A DNA stretch of 64,000 bases, from assembly GCA_030041475.1 (NCBI GenBank), contig JASHNU010000092.1, positions 90,813-154,812 on the forward strand, in the 5' to 3' direction. The notes under the pieces are model-generated. The model was not told the DNA's origin and ran no database searches. It saw only the letters and a program-made list of their open reading frames with translations. Source of the DNA: Candidatus Sulfotelmatobacter sp. (lineage in GTDB: Bacteria; Acidobacteriota; Terriglobia; Terriglobales; Acidobacteriaceae). The first letter of the stretch is position 1. Each line of letters begins with the position of its first letter. Shown piece after piece: positions 8,481 to 17,699 of the stretch. The translations under genes were made by a program, and so were the position numbers.

Positions 8481-9593
8481 GTGAGGAAATTCTGGGACAA
8501 CTCGGAAGCAGGTGGCGTGGGCACTCCCTTCGACAAACTCGGGGCAGGCTCTGCCCGCGAACAGCCTCCGCTTAAGCCTGTCCCGGCTCGTCTGTCGATT
8601 GGAAGCGTAGAAATCGCGCCTGCCACGGTTCTCGCGCCCATGGCCGGCGTCACCGACACCGTTTTCCGCCGTTTCATCCGCAACCTCGGCGGATGCGGCC
8701 TGATCATGACCGAGTTCACCTCGGCCGACGGTGTCCTGCGTGCGAAAGACAAAAAGGCCCAGCGCTACCTGCACTTCTACGAAGACGAGCATCCGATCTC
8801 GGCCCAGCTTTTCGGCAGCAATCCGCAAGTGATGGCCGAGGCCGCGCGCATGGTTGAGGGCCTGGGCTTCGATCTGGTCGATCTTAACCTCGGCTGCCCC
8901 GCGAAAAAGGTGGTGAAATGCAACGGCGGCTCCGGTCTGCTGCGCGACCTGCCCGCCATTGGCAAAATCTTCGACTCGGTCCGCGCAGCTGTGAAAATTC
9001 CCTTCACGGTCAAGTTCCGCGCGGGATGGAACGATGAAGAAATCGTTTGCGTCGAACTGGCCAAGATGGCCGAAAGCTGCGGCCTGTGCGCGGTGGCCCT
9101 ACACGCTCGCACTCGTGAGCAGGGCTATAGCGGCAACGCGCGCTGGGAGTGGATCGCCGCCGTCAAAGACGCGGTGAAAATTCCCGTCATCGGCAACGGC
9201 GACATTCGCACGCCCGAAGATGCCTGCGCCATGATCACGCAGACCGGCTGCGACGCCGTCATGATCGGCCGCACAGCGCCCTCGAACCCATGGATCTTCC
9301 GGCAGATCCAACAGTACTGTTCCCGCGCTGATCACTTGTTTCAGGAACCTTCCGAAGCCGATCGCTACCGGATGATCCGCACCTACTTCCAGATGCTCAT
9401 CGAGGAAGAACTCCCCGACGCTGTCGGCAAAATGAAGCAGTTCGCGTCGTGGTTCACGCATGGAGTTCCGGGCGGGGCGGGATTGCGCAAGGCGATCTAC
9501 GAGTCGAAGGCAGCGCCGGAAGTCCTGACGCGCGTCGAGGACTTCTTTGAGACAAAACTCGCAGCCACAAGTGTCGCGGCTGGCGAGGTTTGA
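8481..9593 (+). CDS. dusB: tRNA-dihydrouridine synthase, DusB type
   Basis: 370 aa. A flavoenzyme reducing uridine to dihydrouridine in the tRNA D-loop. The TIM barrel starts at IGSVEIAPATVLAPMAGVTD (FMN-binding); further signatures are QLFGSNPQVMAEAARMVE, DLNLGCPAKKVVKCNGGSGLL (catalytic Cys), VKFRAGWND, LHARTREQGYSG, GNGDIRTPEDA and MIGRTAPSNPWIF, all diagnostic for DusB/TIGR00737. The roughly 40 residues before the barrel are not part of the family, and their DNA (8528-8550) is a copy of a dispersed repeat. The GTG at 8481 is therefore a provisional start. It is not linked to fis here. Confidence 0.93.
   Translation: MRKFWDNSEAGGVGTPFDKLGAGSAREQPPLKPVPARLSIGSVEIAPATVLAPMAGVTDTVFRRFIRNLGGCGLIMTEFTSADGVLRAKDKKAQRYLHFYEDEHPISAQLFGSNPQVMAEAARMVEGLGFDLVDLNLGCPAKKVVKCNGGSGLLRDLPAIGKIFDSVRAAVKIPFTVKFRAGWNDEEIVCVELAKMAESCGLCAVALHARTREQGYSGNARWEWIAAVKDAVKIPVIGNGDIRTPEDACAMITQTGCDAVMIGRTAPSNPWIFRQIQQYCSRADHLFQEPSEADRYRMIRTYFQMLIEEELPDAVGKMKQFASWFTHGVPGGAGLRKAIYESKAAPEVLTRVEDFFETKLAATSVAAGEV
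8528..8550 (+). repeat. Dispersed repeat copy inside the dusB 5' end
   Basis: CTTCGACAAACTCGGGGCAG and the bases after it match, in reverse complement, the intergenic copies near 34778-34804, 46540-46574 and 60655-60677 (core CCTGCCCTGAG...GAAGGG). Here it is translated as TPFDKLGAGSA in the N-terminal extension of DusB. Confidence 0.6.
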
Positions 9594-9688
9594 CCAGCCA
9601 TCAGATTTTCTAGGCCATTTAGATTGGAACAATTCCTCATCAAAAGGTGTCCCTACCTCCAGGGTGTTGCGCAGACGGGGACGATTCA

Positions 9689-10525
9689 TTGTTCAAATTG
9701 ATCGGAAAAATGTTCTTCGGCATCATCTTTGGCGGATTCATCGTCCTTGAGGTTCTGTTGTGGGGTCTTCTGCTGGCCGGAGCATCTGCACTCTTCGTTT
9801 CCACGCCGCATAGTCGTTTCGTGGAGGATATTTTACTTGCCTTGTTTGTCGCCGGACTGGCTGCGATTGGCGCTGCCAGTTATTTTGTCTTTCGCCGCAT
9901 GACGCGGGCGGAATACGTTGCCTCGGAATCGGAAAGATGGCTTGCTCAGCGGCGGAAGGTGGACGATCGCTGGATCAAGCGCCGCAGGGTTCTCACGCGG
10001 TGGGCGGTATGGGTTCCAACGATCGCTGTGATTCTTATATGCGCCGTTTTTGATTACGCATGGGCTTTCGGATCGCATCTGTTCCATCCTGGGTATGGGA
10101 GACTATCGGGATTCGAGATCACGGTTCCGCTCACGTGGACCATTGCCCTCAGTTGGCCGCCACCCGCGGGAGTCGGTGGGCGGACTATCCTGCTGGCGCA
10201 ACGATACAGAGGCCTGCTGCGAGCGGGGAGCGGGCTCTTCGTGGGACGGCAACCATTTTCTACCTCGAGTATGGATTTCCGCACCATCCCGGCCGGGGAG
10301 CCGACGGCTGCGAATGCTGCCACCAAGATCATCTCGGTGCGAACGTTGCCTCTCGGTAAAACCACGATTGACTGCAGGGAGGAAGTCCCACCTCACCGGA
10401 TGACCTCAGGACGGTATATTCGTTGTTCTACTCGAGCCGGCGACTTCTTTGCAGCTTTCAGCGGAAGCGACGAGGACGTTGCCGCGTTTTATCGTGCACT
10501 TGCCTCGGTAAGTTCCACCCAATAA
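9689..10525 (+). CDS. Membrane protein, unknown function
   Basis: About 278 aa. TTG at 9689 has GGGGA seven bases upstream; GTG at 9647 and ATG at 9710 are alternatives. Two strong membrane segments sit at the N-terminus (FFGIIFGGFIVLEVLLWGLLL; ILLALFVAGLAAIGAASYFVF), then a basic linker (RRKVDDRWIKRRR), a third segment (AVWVPTIAVILICAVFDYAWAF) and a soluble C-terminal domain of about 140 residues with beta-strand character. I do not recognise the family. Codon choice is less GC-biased than in dusB upstream, which may mean recent acquisition. Confidence 0.6.
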   Translation: MFKLIGKMFFGIIFGGFIVLEVLLWGLLLAGASALFVSTPHSRFVEDILLALFVAGLAAIGAASYFVFRRMTRAEYVASESERWLAQRRKVDDRWIKRRRVLTRWAVWVPTIAVILICAVFDYAWAFGSHLFHPGYGRLSGFEITVPLTWTIALSWPPPAGVGGRTILLAQRYRGLLRAGSGLFVGRQPFSTSSMDFRTIPAGEPTAANAATKIISVRTLPLGKTTIDCREEVPPHRMTSGRYIRCSTRAGDFFAAFSGSDEDVAAFYRALASVSSTQ

Positions 10526-10538
10526 TTTTCGCGCGCGA

Positions 10539-11477
10539 TTACACTTCCCGCGCCACCATCTTCCCCTGCCCATCCTTCTCCACGTATGCCCACGGCGTCT
10601 TCGGGTCGTGCGTGAACACCGTGAGCCATTTCTCCGGAATCGACTGGGCGTAGTACTGCTTCCGGCTCTCGATGGTGTCCAGCGGATACAGATCGAAAGC
10701 CATGCCCCAGGCGAGATCAATGTGCGCGGTCGTGGGGATCAGATCGGAAATATAACAGGCTGTATGCGGATGCGTGCCAAACGCGCGTTTTGTGTCCTCG
10801 CGCTCTGCGCTCGAATGTCGCGTGGCACGCCCAGGTCCCGCGTCGCCAACTGCGGGCTTCTCGGGATGACAACCTTTTATCACCACCGCCTGCATGTGCG
10901 CCGTGTGCCCGCGAAACTCCTTCACGGAAATGCCGGGCACAATTTCCTCGCCGCCCCTGAGCAGCGTCATCTGCCCGCTCGCCACCATCGGATCGTAGTT
11001 TTCCGGAATGTAGCTGATCGCGTCGCGCTCGCTGGGCCTCCGCGCGTAATGCCATTCGTCCTCAGGGGCGTAATACTTCGCCCGCGGAAATGTCGGCACA
11101 ATTTTGCCGCTTCTGTCACGAACGGTATTCCATCCGCAGTGATCGAAATGCAGGTGCGTGTTGATGACGATGTCGATGTCTTCGGGAGCGATGCCCGCGG
11201 CCGAGAGATTTTCCAGTAACTTCGCCGGCTGGCCATAAAACTTGCGCATCCGCTCCGAGAGCTTATTGCCCATCCCGGTCTCAACCAGCACGGTCTGCTT
11301 GCCGGTGCGAATCAAGAGAGAGTTGAGACCCGCGGTAACGTAGTTGCGCTCATCGGCCTGCACCTTGCGCGACCACATGATCTTTGGGATCACACCGAAA
11401 AACGCGCCGCCGTCGAGCGGGTACGTTCCGTCAGAAAAAACGCTGAGTTCGAAATCGCCAAGCGTGAGCCGATGCAT
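10539..11477 (-). CDS. MBL-fold metallo-hydrolase carrying a repeat-derived insertion
   Basis: 312 aa from the ATG at 11477 (MHRLTLGDFELSVFSDG, the usual start of this subfamily; an upstream GTG-type start at 11531 gives an unrelated leader). Zinc-binding motif HLHFDH at 108-113, later metal ligands GHTAH (190-194) and the Asp in ISDLIPTTAH. It resembles the cytoplasmic lactonase/hydrolase branch of the metallo-beta-lactamase superfamily. Residues 203-238 interrupt the strand pair VVIKG...TACYISD, where relatives run on directly; this DNA begins with the same GTCATCCCGA motif seen in intergenic repeats. The enzyme may still fold, because the insertion is in a surface turn, but activity is uncertain. 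Confidence 0.85.
   Translation of the reverse strand: MHRLTLGDFELSVFSDGTYPLDGGAFFGVIPKIMWSRKVQADERNYVTAGLNSLLIRTGKQTVLVETGMGNKLSERMRKFYGQPAKLLENLSAAGIAPEDIDIVINTHLHFDHCGWNTVRDRSGKIVPTFPRAKYYAPEDEWHYARRPSERDAISYIPENYDPMVASGQMTLLRGGEEIVPGISVKEFRGHTAHMQAVVIKGCHPEKPAVGDAGPGRATRHSSAEREDTKRAFGTHPHTACYISDLIPTTAHIDLAWGMAFDLYPLDTIESRKQYYAQSIPEKWLTVFTHDPKTPWAYVEKDGQGKMVAREV
10764..10871 (-). repeat. In-frame 108-base repeat-like insertion in the MBL gene
   Basis: Codes for residues 203-238 (starts CHPEKPAVGDAGPGRATRHS). The plus-strand edge TCGGGATGAC (10861-10870) recurs at 51975-51984 and 60316-60325, where it closes intergenic palindromic repeats. The composition (Gly/Arg/Ala/His, no secondary-structure pattern) is that of translated non-coding DNA. 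Confidence 0.6.
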
Positions 11478-11587
11478 GAGAATTAGTGTGCCACAAGAAA
11501 ACGCTGGCCACGGATTTACACGGATTGCCACGGATAGATCCGAGAAGGTCTCTCCGTGAAGATCCGTGGAGTCCGTGGCGATTTTGT

Positions 11588-14230
<2,643 letters not shown>

Positions 14231-14251
14231 AGGGTTCCTTACGCATTCTCT

Positions 14252-14333
14252 GTCATTCTGAGCGAAGCGAAGAATCTATGCAATTTGCCTGCTGCAGCGA
14301 AATGCATGGATCCTTCGCTTGGCGCAGGATGAC
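14252..14333. repeat. 82-base fold-back (MITE-like) repeat upstream of clpB
   Basis: Two imperfect inverted arms of about 31 bases: 14252-14282 (starting GTCATTCTGAGCGAAGCGAA) and 14303-14333 (ending GCGCAGGATGAC), joined by a 20-base spacer. The same arm sequence, GTCATCCTGAGC...GAAGGATCT, recurs at 34744-34807 and 62775-62865. It begins only 22 bases before the clpB start codon, so any clpB promoter must lie in or beyond it. Confidence 0.7.
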
Positions 14334-14359
14334 AGAGCAGTTCTTGTTTTACAAAACAA

Positions 14360-14390
14360 TCGGGAGGCGGTCACCTCGGCCGCCTCCCGA
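14360..14390. terminator. Strong hairpin downstream of hsp20
   Basis: A perfect 11-bp stem TCGGGAGGCGG / CCGCCTCCCGA (14360-14370, 14380-14390) with a 9-nt loop. On the minus strand it is followed by ATTGTTTTGTAAAACAAG, which is T-rich, about 70 bases past the hsp20 stop, so it probably ends hsp20 transcription before clpB. Confidence 0.6.
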
Positions 14391-14401
14391 AGAATCTTAG
14401 T

Positions 14402-14443
14402 CGAGCTTCGCTCGACCGGACAGCCCAGGGCGGCTGTCCCTCC
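14402..14443. repeat. Dispersed palindromic repeat, copy 1
   Basis: Contains GGACAGCC...GGCTGTCC (8-bp stem) preceded by CGAGCTTCGCTCGA. A reverse-complement copy with few differences lies at 21683-21724. Confidence 0.65.
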
Positions 14444-14456
14444 ATGACATTGTTGC

Positions 14457-14960
14457 TTACGCGGCTTTGCTGGGGCCCTTTGCTTCGATGTGCTTTTCCG
14501 AGCCCGGCTTTTCCGATCCGACGCTGACTTTGATCTGCTTCGGCTTCGCTTCTGCCTTCTTGGGCAGCGTGATCTTCAGCACGCCCTTGTCGTAGTTCGC
14601 CGAGACGTGCTCGGTTTCCACGGTCGTGGGCAGAGTGAAGGTGCGTGTGAAGCTGCCGTACTGGCGCTCCACGCGGCGATAATTCTCCTCTTTCTCTTCC
14701 TTTTCGATCTTGCGCTCGCCGTGCACGGTGAGGGTGTTGTTTTCCACGCGGACGTCGATGTCCTTTTCCTCAATTCCGGGCACTTCGATCTTCAACGTGA
14801 CCTTGTGCTCGTCCTCGTAGACGTCAACGGCGGGGGCAAAGCTCGAGGTGGTCAACGACTCGTCCCGGCCCTCATTGAAGGACTCGCGGAACAGACGGTT
14901 CATGCGGTCCTGCAAAGTGGCAAACTCCCGGAACGGCTCCCAACGAGTTAATACGGTCAT
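14457..14960 (-). CDS. hsp20: Small heat shock protein, Hsp20/alpha-crystallin family
   Basis: 167 aa from the ATG at 14960, which has a perfect ribosome-binding site (AAGGAGGAAGTAGCC). The GTG at 15047 would add 29 residues unlike the family and lacks such a site. The N-terminus MTVLTRWEPFREFATLQDRM is typical of bacterial class A sHsps. The alpha-crystallin domain spans about 45-140 (AVDVYEDEHKVTLKIEVPG, closing with GVLKITLPKKAE, the conserved GVL...P signature). It holds unfolding proteins for DnaK/ClpB, and clpB is the next gene on the same strand. The Lys/Glu-rich tail is solvent-exposed. Confidence 0.95.
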   Translation of the reverse strand: MTVLTRWEPFREFATLQDRMNRLFRESFNEGRDESLTTSSFAPAVDVYEDEHKVTLKIEVPGIEEKDIDVRVENNTLTVHGERKIEKEEKEENYRRVERQYGSFTRTFTLPTTVETEHVSANYDKGVLKITLPKKAEAKPKQIKVSVGSEKPGSEKHIEAKGPSKAA

Positions 14961-15076
14961 GGCTACTTCCTCCTTCAGAAATGTGTGTGTTGTGACTTCT
15001 TTGATTTCGAGACCGGCCTTGGCCTCATTGGCCTTTGGCTGTGTCACTTGATTAGACGCGCAATTAGCGTAAAAGA

Positions 15077-15105
15077 AGCATAAAAGTTGAGTGCATTACT
15101 GTCAA
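15077..15105 (-). promoter_or_regulatory. Sigma-70-type promoter of hsp20
   Basis: Minus strand: TTGACA (15105-15100), 17-base spacer, TATGCT (15082-15077). The consensus -35 and a 4/6 -10 at ideal spacing give a 5' leader of about 110 bases before the ATG at 14960. No CIRCE-type inverted repeat was seen in that leader. Confidence 0.65.
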
Positions 15106-15125
15106 GTAAATAATCATGCTTATTT

Positions 15126-16337
15126 TCATATGCTTACATGTCCTATGGCGCACTTCAGATACGCCGTTTCAGGCACGTCCAGTAAGATCGGATGATCCTT
15201 CGCCTGCCCACGCAGTTCGATCAGCCGCAGCTTGCGGTGGGCGTCCAGAGCGGCCGAGCCCAGCATCTCAAGGAAGTCCACCTGGCTGACGTGGTAGGAA
15301 CAGGAACAGCTCACCAGGATGCCGCCCGGACGGAGCATCTTCAGGGCGCGCAGATTGAGCTCCTTGTAGCCGCGCAGAGCAGAACCCAGGTCGCGCTTCG
15401 TCTTAGCAAAGGCTGGGGGGTCGAGAACGATTGTGTCATAGCGCCGGTTCGAGGCCGCGTAGTCCTTCAGCAGATCGAAGGCGTTGGCCTCGATCCAGTC
15501 GATCTCTTTTCTCTGTAACCCCGGTTCGATCAGCGACCGATTGAGCGCCGCATTCTGTTCCGCCACTTCCAGCGCCGGACGCGAGCTGTCAACCCCAGTC
15601 ACTTGCGTACATTGCGCCGCCAAATGGAGCGCAAATCCTCCCTGATAGCAGAAGACGTCGAGCGCCTCGCCGCGCGCGTATTGGGCTGCCGCAGCGTAGT
15701 TCTCTCGCTGATCGAGGAAGCCCCCCGTTTTCTGGCCTTGCAGCACGTCGTGGTGGAACTGAACGCCATTCATGCTGAAGATGGTTGACGCTTTCTCTCC
15801 CTGCAGCAGTCGCGAGGCGCGCGGCGCGAGAGTCTCCAACTCACGCACTCGCGGGTCGACGCGCTCGGCGATGGATGCCGGATGCAGGCCCGCGCTGAGC
15901 TCAGTGATGACAGTTGCGCGCACGAACTCGGCATCCATCGCTTGCGTCAGGATCTGCAGCGAAAGAATGTCGTTGTAACGGTCGACAATCAAGCCCGGGA
16001 GGAAGTCAGCTTCGCTGAAAATAACGCGATAGGCATCGGTGTCGCGGACGATGTTCTTCCTGTAGTCGATGGCGGCGGCGATTCGCTGCCGCAGCAGGGC
16101 GGGGAAATCCGTTACTTCTTCGCGCGCCAGCATGCGGATCGCGATCTGTGACGAACTGGAGTACAGTGCCGTCCCCAGCGGCTTGCCACGCTGGTCGGCG
16201 ACGGTAACGAGCGATCCCGGAGCAACGCCGTCGGCCGAAAGAATGTCGGAGCGATAGACCCAAACGTGACCTTCCTTCAGACGCATCGCGCCGCGCTCGG
16301 AAATCTTCACTCTTGGCCGCGACTGGCTTGGAGGCAT
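15126..16337 (-). CDS. rlmI: RlmI-like class I rRNA (cytosine-C5)-methyltransferase
   Basis: 403 aa, the length of RlmI, which methylates C1962 of 23S rRNA. An N-terminal PUA domain (VKISERGAMRLKEGHVWVYRSDI, PGSLVTVADQRGKPLGTALY), a central EEHEP-like region (SEADFLPGLIVDRYND), then the SAM-dependent Rossmann domain: GQKTGGFLDQRENY, LDVFCYQGGFALHLA, DPPAFAKTKRD and the catalytic-Cys segment VSCSCSYHV. All family landmarks are intact. It ends close to the hsp20 promoter region. The exact target base is inferred from E. coli RlmI. Confidence 0.92.
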   Translation of the reverse strand: MPPSQSRPRVKISERGAMRLKEGHVWVYRSDILSADGVAPGSLVTVADQRGKPLGTALYSSSSQIAIRMLAREEVTDFPALLRQRIAAAIDYRKNIVRDTDAYRVIFSEADFLPGLIVDRYNDILSLQILTQAMDAEFVRATVITELSAGLHPASIAERVDPRVRELETLAPRASRLLQGEKASTIFSMNGVQFHHDVLQGQKTGGFLDQRENYAAAAQYARGEALDVFCYQGGFALHLAAQCTQVTGVDSSRPALEVAEQNAALNRSLIEPGLQRKEIDWIEANAFDLLKDYAASNRRYDTIVLDPPAFAKTKRDLGSALRGYKELNLRALKMLRPGGILVSCSCSYHVSQVDFLEMLGSAALDAHRKLRLIELRGQAKDHPILLDVPETAYLKCAIGHVSI

Positions 16338-16379
16338 GAAAGTATCTTAGAACGGATGGTCCGGGGGTTGCGTGCGCGA

Positions 16380-17510
16380 TTAGCTGGCCGCTTGCTCGGT
16401 GGGACTAACGGCGGGAGTCTCGTGCTTGGCGGCCGTGCGCGTTGCCATTTCATGCCGGGCCAGGTCAAGGTCGGCTTGCAGAGAGTCGAGGATCACCATG
16501 GGGAGTTCGGCACCGAAGCCATCGAGTTCTTCCTCGCTCCAGCCGCCGTTGAGGCGCGTCGCGCTGGTGATGTCTTCAGGAAATGCCTGGCGATAGTCGC
16601 CTTCGCGGGTGAGAATGTCACCGATCAGCCGTCCTGTGTGCACGTCGTAGACGCGGCGGCTGGATTGTCCGCCGTTGTTAGTCAGCACGAGGAAGACTTC
16701 ACCCGCATCGGCAAATTCGGGCCGGTAATACCACGCCTGTGGAGCATCGATCTTGGGATGATGGCGCTTCGGACGGTGAACCGTTGGCTTCTGCTCAGCC
16801 AGTTCTTCGGCGGGATTGAAATACAGAACGCGCTGGCATGAGTCGCAAATCACGATTTGCTGGCCGGACCGCACCTCGTTGTAGGTCTGCGCTCGCAGCA
16901 TGACCTGACACGCGACACATTTGTGATCGCGAACTTCAGAAATTCCGCTCCCGCGGAATTTCGACACGCGCTCGTACTGGCGGAGTAGATCCTCGTTGAT
17001 GTTGGCGCGTAGCTGATCGCGTTTGCCGCGCCATTCGGCGAGCTGCTTTTGATCTTCCGCGGTGCGCTGTTTCGCCTGCTCTTTCTCTTTCTCAATCTCG
17101 GCAGTTTCCGCTTTCAACTCGGCCTGCGCCGCCTTCACTTCCTTGTCGCGCGCATCGGCGTTCACCATCAGTTCGAGGATCTTGTCCTCGGTGGCCGCAA
17201 TCTCTTTTTCCGCAAACTGGATTTCATGGAGCAGAGCTTTGTACTGCTCGTTGGTCTTCACTTCGAGGGACTGATCGCGATATTTGGAAATCTTGCCCCG
17301 CAGCTCAGAAATCGTGCTTTCGTGCTTGCGTTTGGCGGCGTCATCTGCCTTTATAGCGGCCAGGGCTCTTTCGAGTTGAGCTTTGGTGCCGGCCAGTTTC
17401 TGCTCGATGGCGGCTACGCGTTTCGGAAGTTCGGCGATTTCGTCCTGCAGCAGGCGGATTTCCTTGTCCGCTTCTTGCAGCCGCAGCAGGTTTTCAATGT
17501 CAGGAAGCAT
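16380..17510 (-). CDS. Coiled-coil zinc-ribbon protein with uncharacterised C-terminal extension
   Basis: 376 aa. Residues 1-190 form a long antiparallel coiled coil (LLRLQEADKEIRLLQDEIAEL, then heptads rich in Lys/Glu), followed by a C4 zinc ribbon (HKCVACQVMLRAQ ... VICDSCQRVLYF). This is the layout of the C4-type zinc ribbon family (CT398/HP0958-like), proposed to bind nucleic acid or assist export in some bacteria. The family usually stops soon after the ribbon at about 240-250 aa. Here 120 more residues follow, starting with a basic linker (HRPKRHHPK) and a compact domain (VFLVLTNNGGQSSRRVYDVH, RLNGGWSEEELDGFGAELP) that I do not recognise. Confidence 0.85.
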   Translation of the reverse strand: MLPDIENLLRLQEADKEIRLLQDEIAELPKRVAAIEQKLAGTKAQLERALAAIKADDAAKRKHESTISELRGKISKYRDQSLEVKTNEQYKALLHEIQFAEKEIAATEDKILELMVNADARDKEVKAAQAELKAETAEIEKEKEQAKQRTAEDQKQLAEWRGKRDQLRANINEDLLRQYERVSKFRGSGISEVRDHKCVACQVMLRAQTYNEVRSGQQIVICDSCQRVLYFNPAEELAEQKPTVHRPKRHHPKIDAPQAWYYRPEFADAGEVFLVLTNNGGQSSRRVYDVHTGRLIGDILTREGDYRQAFPEDITSATRLNGGWSEEELDGFGAELPMVILDSLQADLDLARHEMATRTAAKHETPAVSPTEQAAS

Positions 17511-17699
17511 CCGGGATTTGGATCTGATTTGATTCTAGCATGCAGCGGCGCGCGCCCCCGGCTGTCTTCCCCATTCTCTGCTCGTCTAGCCCAACGCACC
17601 TGCGCAGTTCGAACCAGGCTGTGCGAGCGGCATCGCGCCCGGTGTACACTCGTTGGTTTGCATTGCAAATCCGCTGTTTCATCTTCCTGAGGGCACTCC

